From assembly GCA_963732595.1 (NCBI GenBank), contig CAVSZZ010000002.1, positions 1,922,001-1,986,000 on the forward strand: 64,000 nt of DNA, read 5' to 3'. The translations under genes and the position numbers were made by a program. Shown here one piece after another: positions 18,021 through 27,426 of this stretch. The notes below the pieces were generated by a model. That model did not search any database. It was given only the letters and a program-made list of their open reading frames with translations, and was not told the DNA's origin. The first letter of the stretch is position 1. Every line of letters starts with the position of its first letter. The DNA comes from JAFGXF01 sp963732595. Lineage in GTDB: Bacteria; Chloroflexota; Anaerolineae; Anaerolineales; Anaerolineaceae.

Positions 18021-19133
18021 TCACCGGGCAGTTTCGAAGTGGGCCAGCCAGCGCACGCGGGCATCCTCGCCGGGCTGCATGGGATCTGTCACCATGCGCC
18101 GGATCTCTCCCAGGATCTCATCCGGGAAGGGGGTGATGCCGCCCATGCGCCCGTAGAAGCCGACCGGGATCTTCTCGCCGATCGCCAGGCGCACGTCTTC
18201 CAGCATCTGGCCGGTATTCATTTCCACAACCAGCAAGCCTTTGGCTTTGGCAGACAGCTCGCGGTAGATCGCCACCGGGAAGGGGCTGAGGCTGATCGGC
18301 CGGATCAGGCCGACCTTGATGCCCTCCGCGCGTGCTTGGCGCACGGCCGACAGCGCCACGCGCCCGGCTGAACCGAAACCGGTCACAAGCCACTCGGCAT
18401 CCTCGGTGAAATAGGTTTTGAAACGGACCTCGTTGGCGCTCACTTCCTGCCAGCGATGGATCAGCCGCATGTTGGTTTCCTCCTGGAGACGAGGCTCCAG
18501 GTTGATCGAGCTTAAGACACGCCGGGCACGGCCCTTGATCCCGGCCACCGCCCATTCGGGGATGTCCTTCTTGATGGGTTTCATTTCGGGCAGTTCGGCG
18601 GGCTCCATCATCTGGCCGATATTGCCGTCGGTCAGGATCACGGTCACAGCCCGGTATTTTTCAGCCAGGTCGAATGCCAGCACGGTCAGATCGATTGACT
18701 CCTGGACGCTGGATGGTGCCAGCACGATGGGGTAGTAGTCGCCGTGCCCGCCTCCGTGCACCATCTGGTTGTAATCCGCCTGGGCGGGGGCGATGTTGCC
18801 CAGGCCAGGACCGCCGCGCATGACATCCACCAGCACGATGGGCAGTTCGGTGCCGGCGATGTAGGAAATGCCCTCCATCATGAGGCTGGTGCCCGGGCTG
18901 GAGGTCGAAGTCATCACCCGTGCGCCGGTGCAGGCTGCGCCATACACCATGTTGATGGCGCCCAGCTCGCTCTCGGCCTGGACGAAGGCGCGGCCCAGTT
19001 CGGGCATCCGCTTTGCCATCCACTCCAACAGTTCGGTCTGGGGGGTGATCGGGTATCCGAAGTAAGCCTGCAGTCCCGCGCGGATGGCGGCCTCGGCGAC
19101 CGCTTCATTGCCCTTGATCAATTGTTTGGCCAT
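18021..19133 (-). CDS. vorB: 2-oxoacid:ferredoxin oxidoreductase, alpha subunit (VorB-like)
   Basis: Alpha subunit with the pyrimidine-binding domain. The start MAKQLIKGNEAVAEAAIRAG and then YFGYPITPQTELLEWM, FVQAESELGAINMVYGAA, MTSTSSPGTSLMMEGISY and RGGPGLGNIAPAQADYNQ match the VorB pattern as I know it. AAGGAG stands before ATG 19133. The 370-residue length is typical. It lies between the ferredoxin-like delta subunit (3 bp upstream) and beta. The substrate assignment to branched-chain 2-oxoacids rests on similarity to VorB and could also be 2-oxoglutarate (KorA). Confidence 0.88.
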   Translation of the reverse strand: MAKQLIKGNEAVAEAAIRAGLQAYFGYPITPQTELLEWMAKRMPELGRAFVQAESELGAINMVYGAACTGARVMTSTSSPGTSLMMEGISYIAGTELPIVLVDVMRGGPGLGNIAPAQADYNQMVHGGGHGDYYPIVLAPSSVQESIDLTVLAFDLAEKYRAVTVILTDGNIGQMMEPAELPEMKPIKKDIPEWAVAGIKGRARRVLSSINLEPRLQEETNMRLIHRWQEVSANEVRFKTYFTEDAEWLVTGFGSAGRVALSAVRQARAEGIKVGLIRPISLSPFPVAIYRELSAKAKGLLVVEMNTGQMLEDVRLAIGEKIPVGFYGRMGGITPFPDEILGEIRRMVTDPMQPGEDARVRWLAHFETAR

Positions 19134-19136
19134 GGG

Positions 19137-19385
19137 TTACTCCTTCGCCTCACTCTTGACCGGAGTGGGCGTCTCACGATAGACTGTGATGGCCGCATCC
19201 GGGCAGACCAGCGCGCAGATGGCGCAGCCGGTGCAGCCCTCGCGCACCAGGCGGGCTGGGTGATAGCCGCGCGCCGTCAGGATGTTCTCATCCAGGGCAA
19301 TAACGTTCTGGGGACAGGCAGCGATGCACAGTTCGCAGGATTTGCAGTACTTGTCGTTGACTTCGATCCATCCCTTTACGGGCAT
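19137..19385 (-). CDS. 2-oxoacid:ferredoxin oxidoreductase, 4Fe-4S delta subunit
   Basis: Electron-transfer subunit of 82 residues with two classical cluster motifs, CKSCELCIAACP and CTGCAICALVCP, plus the short linker NVIALDENILTARGYHP usual in VorD/KorD proteins. AAGGAGG precedes the ATG. As the first gene of the delta-alpha-beta-gamma operon it passes electrons from the TPP site to ferredoxin. Confidence 0.93.
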   Translation of the reverse strand: MPVKGWIEVNDKYCKSCELCIAACPQNVIALDENILTARGYHPARLVREGCTGCAICALVCPDAAITVYRETPTPVKSEAKE

Positions 19386-19515
19386 TCAAACCTCCTTGTA
19401 ATCAGAGAAATTAGATAATAACGGTAATATATATTCGCCCCTATATTATCACAAGATTGCGGGTGGTTGAGTAGTGTCAAGCGTCCTCACGCAGGTGAAC
19501 GAAGATAATCAGCTC

Positions 19516-20142
19516 TCAACCGGTGCCGAATTGGCGGTCGCCGGCATCGCCCAACCCCGGGACGATGTACTTGCGCTCGTTGAGGTGATCGTCGATGGCT
19601 GCCAGGTAGATCGGGACATCCGGGTGGGCGTCGTGCAGGGCCTTGATGCCCTCGGGTGCGGCGATCAGGCCGACGAACTTGATGCGCGACACGCCCCATT
19701 TCTTGAGGATGTCGACGGTCGTAACCGCCGAGCCGCCGGTGGCCAGCATGGGGTCGAGGATCAGGCAGACCGACACGCGTGGTTCGATCGGCAGCTTGTT
19801 GTAATACTGCACCGGTTTGAGCGTCTTCTCATCGCGGTAGATGCCGATATGCCAGACCTCGGCGGATGGCATCAATTCCCACACCCCTTCGACCATGCCC
19901 AGCCCGGCGCGCAGGATCGGCACCAGCCCGATCTTATACTGCAGCTCAACCCCCTGCATGGCAGCCAGGGGGGTCTGGACCTCGATCGGTTTAACGACCA
20001 GGTCGGCGGTGGCTTCGTAGGTCAGCAGTGCGGCGATCTCGCGCACCAGTTCGCGGAATTTCTTGGGGTTGGTTTCGGCGCTGCGCAGCTTGGCCAGCTT
20101 GTGCGCAACCAGCGGGTGGGTGGATGCAAATACATTTTCCAT
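19516..20142 (-). CDS. upp: Uracil phosphoribosyltransferase
   Basis: Salvage enzyme making UMP from uracil and PRPP. ATG 20142, with GGAG 8 nt upstream, gives MENVFASTHPLVAHKLAKLR and the family length of 208; the frame is open to 20181 but without a ribosome site. Motifs are VPILRAGLGMVEG, the PRPP loop DPMLATGGSAV, and the uracil-binding C-terminus IVPGLGDAGDRQFGTG. It is monocistronic and divergent from ruvB. Confidence 0.96.
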   Translation of the reverse strand: MENVFASTHPLVAHKLAKLRSAETNPKKFRELVREIAALLTYEATADLVVKPIEVQTPLAAMQGVELQYKIGLVPILRAGLGMVEGVWELMPSAEVWHIGIYRDEKTLKPVQYYNKLPIEPRVSVCLILDPMLATGGSAVTTVDILKKWGVSRIKFVGLIAAPEGIKALHDAHPDVPIYLAAIDDHLNERKYIVPGLGDAGDRQFGTG

Positions 20143-20235
20143 TTGGGGATCTCCGGTCGTCGAAAATGACTGCTTTAACAACGATTCAATTATAGTCGCT
20201 TATCGCCCGGAAAGCATCAGAGTATAATCAGGCCA

Positions 20236-21270
20236 ATGACTGAAACTCCCCCCGAGCGTGTGATCGATGGCAATCCCCAGTTGGACGACCGGCTTGACCA
20301 GGCCCTTCGCCCGGCCCGTCTGGCCGAGCTGATCGGCCAGCAATCCATCCGGGACAACCTGGCCATCCTGATCGGCGCCGCCCGCCAGCGCGGTGAACCG
20401 CTCGACCATGTGCTCTTTTATGGCCCGCCCGGGCTGGGCAAGACCACCCTGGCGCATATCCTGGCCAATGAGATGGGTGTCAGCATCAAGATCACCTCCG
20501 GTCCGGCCATCGAACGGGCCGGCGATCTGGCCGCCATCCTGACCAATTTGCGGGCCGGGGATGTCCTCTTTATCGACGAGATCCATCGCCTCGGCCGGGC
20601 GGTCGAAGAGATCCTGTATCCGGCCATGGAAGATTACGAGCTGGACATCATCATCGGCAAAGGCCCCTCGGCACGTTCCATTCGGTTAAAACTGCCCCAT
20701 TTCAGCGTCGTGGGCGCCACCACCCGCCTGGCGCTGGTGACCGCACCGCTGCGTTCGCGTTTCGGCGCCACCTACCGGGTGGAGTATTACGATCAGGCTG
20801 CCATGCAGGAGATCGTCCAGCGCGGCGCCGGCATCCTTGGCGTGAAGACCGACCCGGATGGGGTGCAGGAGATCGCCTGCCGGGCGCGCGGCACCCCGCG
20901 TGTGGCGCTGCGCCTGTTGAAGCGCGTGCGCGACTTCGTGCAGGTCAAGGGCGACGGGCTGATCACGCGCGACGCTGCCACCCAGGCATTGGACTTATTA
21001 AATGTAGACGCTCTCGGGCTGGATGATGTCGACCGGCGTGTCCTGCGCACCGTGATCGAGAAATATGACGGCGGACCGGTCGGGCTGGCCACCATCGCCG
21101 CCTCGATCAGCGAGGAACCGGATACGATCATGGATGTGGTCGAACCTTACCTGCTGCAGCTCGGTTTCCTCGAGCGCACCCCGCAGGGCCGCCAGGCCAC
21201 CCGCCTGGCTTACGATCACCTGGGCGTGAGTCCCTCCGATGAGAATGGTAAACAGCCCAGGCTGATTTAA
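20236..21270 (+). CDS. ruvB: Holliday junction branch-migration ATPase RuvB
   Basis: Hexameric AAA+ motor that drives branch migration with RuvA. Walker A is GPPGLGKTTLAHILANE, Walker B LFIDEIHRLGR, sensor 1 GATTRLALVTAPLRSRFG with the arginine finger region, and the C-terminal winged helix ends in RQATRLAYDHLG. Length 344 is standard. A TATAAT at 20223-20228 is just 7 nt before the ATG and no Shine-Dalgarno is visible, suggesting a leaderless message. queA follows at 34 bp, a ruvB-queA order common in bacteria. Confidence 0.97.
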   Translation: MTETPPERVIDGNPQLDDRLDQALRPARLAELIGQQSIRDNLAILIGAARQRGEPLDHVLFYGPPGLGKTTLAHILANEMGVSIKITSGPAIERAGDLAAILTNLRAGDVLFIDEIHRLGRAVEEILYPAMEDYELDIIIGKGPSARSIRLKLPHFSVVGATTRLALVTAPLRSRFGATYRVEYYDQAAMQEIVQRGAGILGVKTDPDGVQEIACRARGTPRVALRLLKRVRDFVQVKGDGLITRDAATQALDLLNVDALGLDDVDRRVLRTVIEKYDGGPVGLATIAASISEEPDTIMDVVEPYLLQLGFLERTPQGRQATRLAYDHLGVSPSDENGKQPRLI

Positions 21271-21304
21271 ACTCTTCCCTGTTGTTATCCCTATGCATTG
21301 AAAA

Positions 21305-22324
21305 ATGAAAACGGCTGATTTCGATTACAACCTGCCACCCGAACGGATCGCCCAGACCCCGCTCGAACCGCGCCACAGTTCACGTCTGCTGGTACTCGAT
21401 CGGACCAGGCATACCCTGGTTCACAAGACCTTCTGGGAGATCGGGGAGTTTCTGAGGCCGGGAGACCTGCTGGTGTTGAACCAGACCCGGGTCATCAAGG
21501 CGCGCATCTTCGCGCGCAAGGAGACCGGCGGGCGGGTTGAGCTGCTGCTGTTGAACCGGCGCTCGGAGACGATCTGGGAGGCGCTGGCCGGCGGCAAGGG
21601 AGTCAAAGTCGGCCGCCGCCTGGTGCTCGAGGATGGACCCGGGGTCGAGATCGTTGAGGAATTGGAGGGTTCGCGCCGCGTGGTGAATTTCGCCGGGCCG
21701 GTCGAGCCTTATCTGGAATCCCATGGGCAGATGCCGCTACCGCCCTATATTCATGAACGGCTGGCGGATCCCGAGCGCTACCAGACCGTATATGCGCGCG
21801 AGAGCGGTTCGGCGGCCGCCCCGACTGCCGGGCTGCATTTCACGCCTGAGTTGATCGAAAAACTGAAGGGTCAGGATATCGGCTTTACCTACCTGACGCT
21901 GCATGTCGGGCTGGATACCTTCGCGCCGGTGACCGAGGATGATCCGGCGGAACATGCCATCCACACCGAATGGTGTGAATTAAACCAGAGCGCAGCTGAT
22001 CAAATTAATGAAGTGCGTCGGAGGGGTGGTCGTATCATCGCGGTTGGTACGACTACGGTGAGGACGCTCGAAAGCGCAGGAGCCGGTGCGAAACCAGGTG
22101 AGGTTGTCGCGCCCTTCAGCGGACCGACGTCGTTGTTCATCCTGCCTGGATACACGTTCAAGGCAGTGGATGCCATGGTGACGAATTTCCACCTGCCGAA
22201 ATCGACACTGTTGATGCTGGTGAGCGCCTTTGCCGGGCGGGAACGGATGCTGGCAGTCTATCGTGAGGCCATCCGCCTGGAGTATCGCTTTTACTCCTTC
22301 GGGGATGCGATGTTGATCGTGTAA
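21305..22324 (+). CDS. queA: S-adenosylmethionine:tRNA ribosyltransferase-isomerase QueA
   Basis: Converts preQ1 in tRNA to epoxyqueuosine using the ribosyl part of SAM. Start is MKTADFDYNLPPERIAQTPL, followed by RHSSRLLVLDR, GDLLVLNQTRVIKAR, AAPTAGLHFT, FTYLTLHVGLDTFAPV, RIIAVGTTTVRTLE and the C-terminal FSFGDAMLI-type end (YSFGDAMLIV). Length 339 is normal. Notably, a diverged second copy of its 3' end is found at 22720-22790, beyond a small AT-rich gene. Confidence 0.97.
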   Translation: MKTADFDYNLPPERIAQTPLEPRHSSRLLVLDRTRHTLVHKTFWEIGEFLRPGDLLVLNQTRVIKARIFARKETGGRVELLLLNRRSETIWEALAGGKGVKVGRRLVLEDGPGVEIVEELEGSRRVVNFAGPVEPYLESHGQMPLPPYIHERLADPERYQTVYARESGSAAAPTAGLHFTPELIEKLKGQDIGFTYLTLHVGLDTFAPVTEDDPAEHAIHTEWCELNQSAADQINEVRRRGGRIIAVGTTTVRTLESAGAGAKPGEVVAPFSGPTSLFILPGYTFKAVDAMVTNFHLPKSTLLMLVSAFAGRERMLAVYREAIRLEYRFYSFGDAMLIV

Positions 22325-22358
22325 TATTTAAATAAATCAAAGTCCGAGGGACTCATTT

Positions 22359-22664
22359 ATGAAGATTGCTGATTCGATAAAATTAATCGAAAATGAATAC
22401 GACTTGGAGACAGGCGTAATTGGGAAACTTCGCGGGCTTGAATTTGATAAAGCAGGTTTTGAAAGACTGGTAGCAATATTTAAAGAGATTGAAATCGATA
22501 ACGATCCTAAAATCGATAAGCGTTTTGTCTCTTTGGTCTGGTATATTCCCATTTTTATGACTTGGCAAGCAAGAGCAATAGAGAATGACATCGCGGTAAA
22601 AGAAATCAATAAATATAGTGAGGAGATTGCCCATATACTTTTTGAATTAATCGGTTACCCATAA
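22359..22664 (+). CDS. Small AT-rich hypothetical protein inserted behind queA
   Basis: No family recognised; 101 residues, acidic, mostly helical, one moderately hydrophobic stretch (SLVWYIPIFMTWQARAI). GAGGGA precedes the ATG. The AT content is much higher than in queA or the LuxR gene. It lies between queA and a degenerate duplicate of the queA 3' end, which suggests it arrived as a unit with that duplicate. Size and composition resemble immunity or antitoxin-type orphan genes, but nothing in the sequence proves this. Confidence 0.5.
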   Translation: MKIADSIKLIENEYDLETGVIGKLRGLEFDKAGFERLVAIFKEIEIDNDPKIDKRFVSLVWYIPIFMTWQARAIENDIAVKEINKYSEEIAHILFELIGYP

Positions 22665-22714
22665 ATCGTATTTTTATTTTTATTCTCATTTTTTCCGGAT
22701 ACCTGAGGCTAGGG

Positions 22715-22800
22715 GGTAAAAGTCGAGAAAGCATTTGGTTGGGATATCGATTATATTCCTTCGGGGATGCGATGTTGATTTTATTAATATTTCCAATTAT
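22715..22800 (+). pseudogene. Remnant of a second queA 3' end
   Basis: The stretch around 22720-22779 encodes RESIWLGYRLYSFGDAMLIL, aligning without gaps to the queA C-terminus REAIRLEYRFYSFGDAMLIV (14 of 20 identical). At DNA level TCCTTCGGGGATGCGATGTTGAT is identical in both (22297-22319 and 22757-22779). The rest of queA is absent and the stop codon is lost. A REP palindrome follows immediately. Confidence 0.75.
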
Positions 22801-22802
22801 GC

Positions 22803-22830
22803 GTAGCGGGGCACAGCTGTGCCCCGCTAC
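22803..22830. repeat. REP-like palindrome, family A, copy 2
   Basis: Identical over 28 bp to the copies at 8542 and 57172 (half-site GTAGCGGGGCACAG plus its reverse complement). It lies just after the queA remnant and before the LuxR regulator. The rest of the gap to 23017 shows no gene; a TTGACA at 22938 lacks a properly spaced -10. Confidence 0.9.
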
Positions 22831-23017
22831 AAAAAACACGATTAATAAGCCCCATCATGTTTTTAGTTTGAGCGAAGCGTTTGTGAACACCTAAAGTCCT
22901 ATGGGTATCACCGCACCGTATCCTTCTTGCACGTCTGTTGACATTCCTGTACAATGAGCGTCAGGCACCATCCGGACCGATCTCTATGGATAAAGGATAA
23001 TCCCTCAAGGAGAGCGA

Positions 23018-25766
23018 GTGTCAAAGCCTGAACCCAGTGTGACCCCGGGGGAAAACGGAAACGCAACCGCATCGCTGGAGCAAAGCAGTCAGTTGCTTCG
23101 GACGAAACTCTTCATTCCTCCGGTCCGCCCGAACCAGATCGCCCGCCCCCGACTAACCGGCCTGCTCGAAGGCAGCCTGGACCGGGCGCTCATCCTCGTC
23201 TCGGCCCCCGCCGGGTATGGTAAAACCACCCTGGTCAGCAGTTGGGTGAAAGATCAACAGATCACCTCCGCCTGGCTTTCCCTGGATGACAACGACAATG
23301 ATCCGGTCCGTTTTATCCAATACCTGTTTACCGCTCTCCTGCCTTTCGCCAAAAATATTGAGAATGACATGCCCGGCATGCTCCAGGGCATCCAGCCTGC
23401 TCAATTTGAAAATGTCATCGCACTCCTGGCCAATGAACTGGCAACCTTTTCCGATCCATTCGTCCTCATCCTGGATGATTTCCACGTCATTCATTCAGAA
23501 GCGATCCTGAGAATTCTCAAGCTGCTCCTGGATCATCTGCCACCCCGCATGCACCTGGTGATCCTGACCCGCGTCGACCCCCCGCTGCCGCTCGCCCGCC
23601 TGCGCGCTCGCAACCAGCTGCTCGACATCCGGGCGGACCAGCTGCGCTTTACCCAGGGCGAGATGGCCGCCTTCCTGAATGATGCGATGGGTTTGACCTT
23701 ATCCACGAGTGACCTTTCGGCGATGGGAACCCGCACGGAGGGATGGATTGCCGGTTTGCAGCTGGCAGCCCTTTCGATGCAAGGCTGCAAAGATATTCAC
23801 GGTTTTGTTACGGCCTTTGCGGGCAGCCATCACTATGTCATGGATTACCTGGTTGAAGAAGTGCTCAAGCTGCAGCCGAAGAAACGTGAGTTCCTTCCTG
23901 CTGCAAACCTCGATCCTGGATCGCCTGTGTGGCCCGTTGTGCCAGGCCGTTGTGGAGGCGGATAGCGCTGACGCTGTCGATGGGCAAATGATGCTGGAAG
24001 ACCTGGAAGAAATGAATCTCTTCGTCATCCCGCTGGACGATGAGCGGCATTGGTATCGTTATCACCATCTTTTTGCAGACGTCCTCAAAAAACGTTTAGA
24101 GCATCAATATGCTCACCTGCTGCCCGAGCTGCACCGCCGGGCCTCCCTGTGGTATGAACAAAACGGGGTCATTGCCGAATCCGTCCAACAGGCCATTGCG
24201 GCCGGCGACCAGGATCGGGCTGCGGGGCTGATCGAAAATAATGGTTGCTTTTTACTTATGAGCGGCGAGGTGGCGACCCTGCTGAAGTGGACGGATGCCA
24301 TCGAGTTTCAATCGGAGGCCCGGCCCTGGCTGGCCATTCAGAAAGCCTGGGCGTATGCCATCACCGGGAATATTGACCGCATCGAGCCGACCCTGCAAGG
24401 TCCCGAACAGCTGCTCGCCCCGCTCGATCCGACGGTCGAGGTCAGGACCTTGCAGGGGACCATCGCCGCGGCCCGTGCTCATTGTGCCAACTCCCGGGGA
24501 GATACCCGCGCAGCTGCGGAATACGCCCGCCATGCCCTGGACCTTCTGCCCGACTGCAGTTCCATCTCTCAAAGCATTCGAAGTGTGGCAACCTCGGTCC
24601 TCGGGGATGCCAGTTGGATCAATGGCAACCTGGAGGAAGCCACCCGCGCCTACACCGAAGCCATCCGCATCGGCCGCGAAGCCAGGAACCTGCACATGGT
24701 GGTCATTGCCAACTCCAACCTTGGGGATGTTTTAATCGAGCAGGGTCAGCTGCAGCGGGCTGCCGATACCTTTATCCATTCCCTGCAGCTGGCGATCCGA
24801 CCGGATGGACAGCGGTCGCCGCTGGCCGGGAGGCTCTGCGTCGGTCTGGGAGGGCTGGCCTATGAACGCAATCAGCTGGATGAGGCGGAGCAGTACCTGC
24901 ACCAGTGTATTGACCTCTGCCGGCAGTGGGAGGATTTCGAAAATCAAGCCACTGGTTTTGCGTTACTGGCACGGCTCGAGCTGGCACGGGGTCATCCGGA
25001 AACGACGCAGGAACATGCGCGCATCGCAGAGAAATTGGCTGACGAGCATCACCTTTCGACCCGCCGGATGATTCAATTGCTATCTGACCTGTCCCGACTG
25101 TGGCTAGCGCAGGGAAATCTGGAGAAGCTATCCCAACTGATCCAAGAGCGCGGTTTAAAGATCGAAGACGAAATTCCCTATCAAAGGCTGCCTGAATATG
25201 TCATCCTGCTGCGCTCGCTGCTGGCTTGTAATGATCATAAGGTTGCCCTGGCGCTGGCGGACAGGCTGCTGAAACAGGCAAAAGCCGCCGGGCGAATGGG
25301 ATTGGTCATTGAAATCCTGGTCCTCCAGGCACTCATCCTTCAGGGGAAGAAAGAGACCGGGAACGCCCTGGTATCCCTGGAACAGGCTTTCACGCTTGCC
25401 AAACCGGAGGGGTACGTCCGGGTCTTCCTGGATGAGGGCGAAGCCATGACCCGCTTGCTTTGCCAGGCTCAGGCGCATCAGACCGGCGGCGGTTATGCAG
25501 CCGAGCTGCTGAACTGGATCGGTAAGACCTCTGAAATGGCTCAACCCTCCATGCAGTTGCTCAACGAGCCGCTGACCGCCCGGGAGGTGGAAGTCCTGAA
25601 ACTCATCGAAACCGGTGCTTCCAACCAGGATATCGCCAGGCTGCTGGTCATCTCCATCCCGACCGTGAAGCGACACATCACCAATATCTATACCAAGCTG
25701 GATGTGAAAAGCAGGACCCAAGCCATTGCCATCGGAAAGCAACTGAAGCTATTCGAATCAGCGTAA
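23018..25766 (+). CDS. MalT-like LuxR-family transcriptional regulator (1 frameshift)
   Basis: Large STAND-type ATPase regulator. GTG 23018 has AAGGAGAG upstream. Order: Walker A SAPAGYGKTTLVSSW (residues about 62-76), Walker B DPFVLILDDFHVI, then AAA/winged-helix segments. A +1 break near 23890 follows, after which LDRLCGPLCQAVV, WYRYHHLFADVLKKRL and a long array of TPR-like helices (about residues 350-820) continue. At the C-terminus is the LuxR helix-turn-helix LTAREVEVLKLIETGASNQD continuing into ISIPTVKRHITNIYTKLDVK. The whole protein is about 915 residues, the usual MalT size. It immediately precedes a cassette of small proteins that it may control (inference from position). Confidence 0.92.
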
Positions 25767-25784
25767 ACAGGAAACAATTAATCC

Positions 25785-25821
25785 AAGCCGGTAGAGGAAC
25801 ATGTCCTCTGCCGGCTTTTTT
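25785..25821 (+). terminator. Intrinsic terminator after the LuxR gene
   Basis: Stem of 14 positions, AAGCCGGTAGAGGA with TCCTCTGCCGGCTT (one mismatched pair), 5-nt loop, then a run of T. It separates the regulator transcript from the small-protein cassette. Confidence 0.85.
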
Positions 25822-25949
25822 ATATTCTGACCATAGCAGTCGGTGCAGGAGAATACTCATTTTTAATTCGTAAAAAATACGACCCCTTCTACAACCTTCA
25901 GACGATGCAGCCGCATCTGGAAAAGGATAAAGTAGGGTTGAGAAAAAAC

Positions 25950-26213
25950 ATGATGAACAACACAAATGAAAACAGCAAGGAAAATCACGGCAGGCTCGAA
26001 TCCGACCCTCAGGGTGATGTTTATGAGATCCAGATCAAGGGTCAGCTGGATGCAAGTTGGTCGGATTGGTTGGAAGGTTTGGAAGTGAGGTTGCTGGATA
26101 ACGGCGAAATGATCCTTGCCGGGCGCATCGCTGACCAGGCCGCCTTGATGGGCATCCTGATGAAACTTTATGGTTTGAACCTGACTTTGATTTCAGCGAA
26201 AAAAGTCAGTTAA
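25950..26213 (+). CDS. Small conserved protein of unknown function (cassette gene 1)
   Basis: 87 residues from ATG 25950. The frame is open to 25905, but the shorter start follows an AGGGTTGAG stretch. Core: YEIQIKGQLDASWSDWLEGL, a beta-strand pattern ending in AALMGILMKLYGLNLTLISA. I recall a widespread small family with 'GQLD..W..WL.G' and 'DQAALHGLL..i..L.LtLiS' in Chloroflexota, function unknown (recollection). It heads a run of five short genes behind the LuxR regulator, separated from it by a terminator, so it must have its own promoter. Confidence 0.65.
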   Translation: MMNNTNENSKENHGRLESDPQGDVYEIQIKGQLDASWSDWLEGLEVRLLDNGEMILAGRIADQAALMGILMKLYGLNLTLISAKKVS

Positions 26214-26256
26214 CAAAAATGACAACAAAGTCGTACTCAAGAAGGAGATTATTGAA

Positions 26257-26472
26257 ATGGAAAACACAGGTCAACTCAATTCCAGATACAGAAACATCCC
26301 AAGGAGCGCTCTCGCTATCGAGAAGCTCCACTCGTGCACAGATTGCCCCATTCGCAAGATGGCGATCAAAAAGCCGCGCTCGATCTTTGGCCGGCTGCAT
26401 GCCTGGCATCGAACCTGGTGGCCGGGTTGGAAGGCTCACCAGATGAGGTCCTGCGCAGCGAATCGATCATAA
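26257..26472 (+). CDS. Small CxxC, Trp-rich protein (cassette gene 2)
   Basis: 71 residues with a strong AAGGAG before ATG 26257. It carries HSCTDCPIRKMAIKKPRSIF, one CxxC, followed by FGRLHAWHRTWWPGWKAHQM, very rich in Trp, His and basic residues. The combination suggests a metal- or nucleic-acid-contacting peptide, but no named family is recognised. The overlapping ORF 26219-26446 is a shadow. Confidence 0.6.
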   Translation: MENTGQLNSRYRNIPRSALAIEKLHSCTDCPIRKMAIKKPRSIFGRLHAWHRTWWPGWKAHQMRSCAANRS

Positions 26473-26511
26473 AAAGAAACGATAAGTCAGAAAAATAATT
26501 TGGAGGAAAAA

Positions 26512-26856
26512 ATGGAAAGCACAAGCAAGTCTAATCTCGATTTTGGAACGATCGCCTGGGGCGCCATCTTCATCCTGTGGGGGATCACCGAGATGTTCGA
26601 ATTCCTGCCGGAGGGTACGGGTGCGATCGGCATCGGCCTGATCCTGATCGGCCTCAACCTGGCCCGCTCATGGAAAGGGCAGCCCACCAGCGGGTTCACC
26701 ACGACCCTGGGTATCCTGGCGCTGCTCCTGGGTGCCCTGGAGCTGGCACGCCCGCTTCTGCACCTGTCTTTCGAGCTGCCGATCTTCGCGATCCTGCTGA
26801 TGGCGCTGGGCTTGATCCTGCTGGGCAGTGCCTTGAAAGGAACAAAAAAATCATGA
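26512..26856 (+). CDS. Four-TM small membrane protein (cassette gene 3)
   Basis: 115 residues from ATG 26512 (TTGGAGG nearby upstream). Short polar N-terminus, then hydrophobic helices in pairs: IAWGAIFILWGITEMFEF, AIGIGLILIGLNLA, TLGILALLLGALELA, FAILLMALGLILLGS. It resembles small LiaF/DUF5668-like membrane domains in layout (inference). The stop overlaps the next start by ATGA. Confidence 0.65.
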   Translation: MESTSKSNLDFGTIAWGAIFILWGITEMFEFLPEGTGAIGIGLILIGLNLARSWKGQPTSGFTTTLGILALLLGALELARPLLHLSFELPIFAILLMALGLILLGSALKGTKKS

Positions 26857-27392
26857 ATAGCTCAATTCAAAGGTTTTCACTGGCAGGGGGGCACATCCAA
26901 CGTGCCCCCCTCACCAGGGGGTTGTCATGGGGATCGATTGGGGGACTGGCCGGTACATTGATGATGGACAGCCTCCTCATGGGGGCACTGCTGGCTGCCC
27001 GGATTCCGGCTTCATTCTGCTTCTCGCTTGTCGGAGGCACGATGGCACGCTTCTTTTCGTTGCTGGGTGTGAAAATAACGGGCGGCATCCCAACCGGGAT
27101 CGTCACCCATTACCTGATCGGCCTGCTGGTGGGCTTTCTCTTTGGCACCGTTGTGGCCGGGGTTCCGGCGCTGCGGGTCGATACGACCAGGAAGTGCATC
27201 CTTGCCGCCATCCTGTACGTCGAGATCCTGAGTCAGCCACTCCTGGCGACGGCACCCCTCCTGATGGAAATGGACCGGCTAACCGTGATGCTGTGGTATG
27301 GCGGATCCCTGATCATGCATTTGATCCTGGCTGTGATCCTGGGTTCGATCGTTGCTCGTGGTTTACATTTCAAACCAATCACGCAGCGCTGA
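26853..27392 (+). CDS. Membrane protein, DUF2938/YagU-like layout (cassette gene 4)
   Basis: 179 residues. ATG 26853 overlaps the previous stop by 4 bp, so it is translationally coupled. Helices around GGLAGTLMMDSLLMGALLAA, THYLIGLLVGFLFGTVVAGV, CILAAILYVEILSQPLLATA and SLIMHLILAVILGSIVARGL. The layout of an N-terminal GxxxGTxxMD helix followed by a histidine-led TM (HYLIGLL) is like YagU/DUF2938-type membrane proteins. Its role is unknown. Upstream open frame back to 26577 is a shadow. Confidence 0.65.
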   Translation: MNSSIQRFSLAGGHIQRAPLTRGLSWGSIGGLAGTLMMDSLLMGALLAARIPASFCFSLVGGTMARFFSLLGVKITGGIPTGIVTHYLIGLLVGFLFGTVVAGVPALRVDTTRKCILAAILYVEILSQPLLATAPLLMEMDRLTVMLWYGGSLIMHLILAVILGSIVARGLHFKPITQR

Positions 27393-27426
27393 TCATTGAC
27401 GAATTAGAAAGTAAGGAATTTGAAAG

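Noticed and set aside
22938..22955. TTGACA followed by TACAAT before the LuxR gene
   Set aside because: Only 6 nt separate them instead of about 17, so this is not a promoter.
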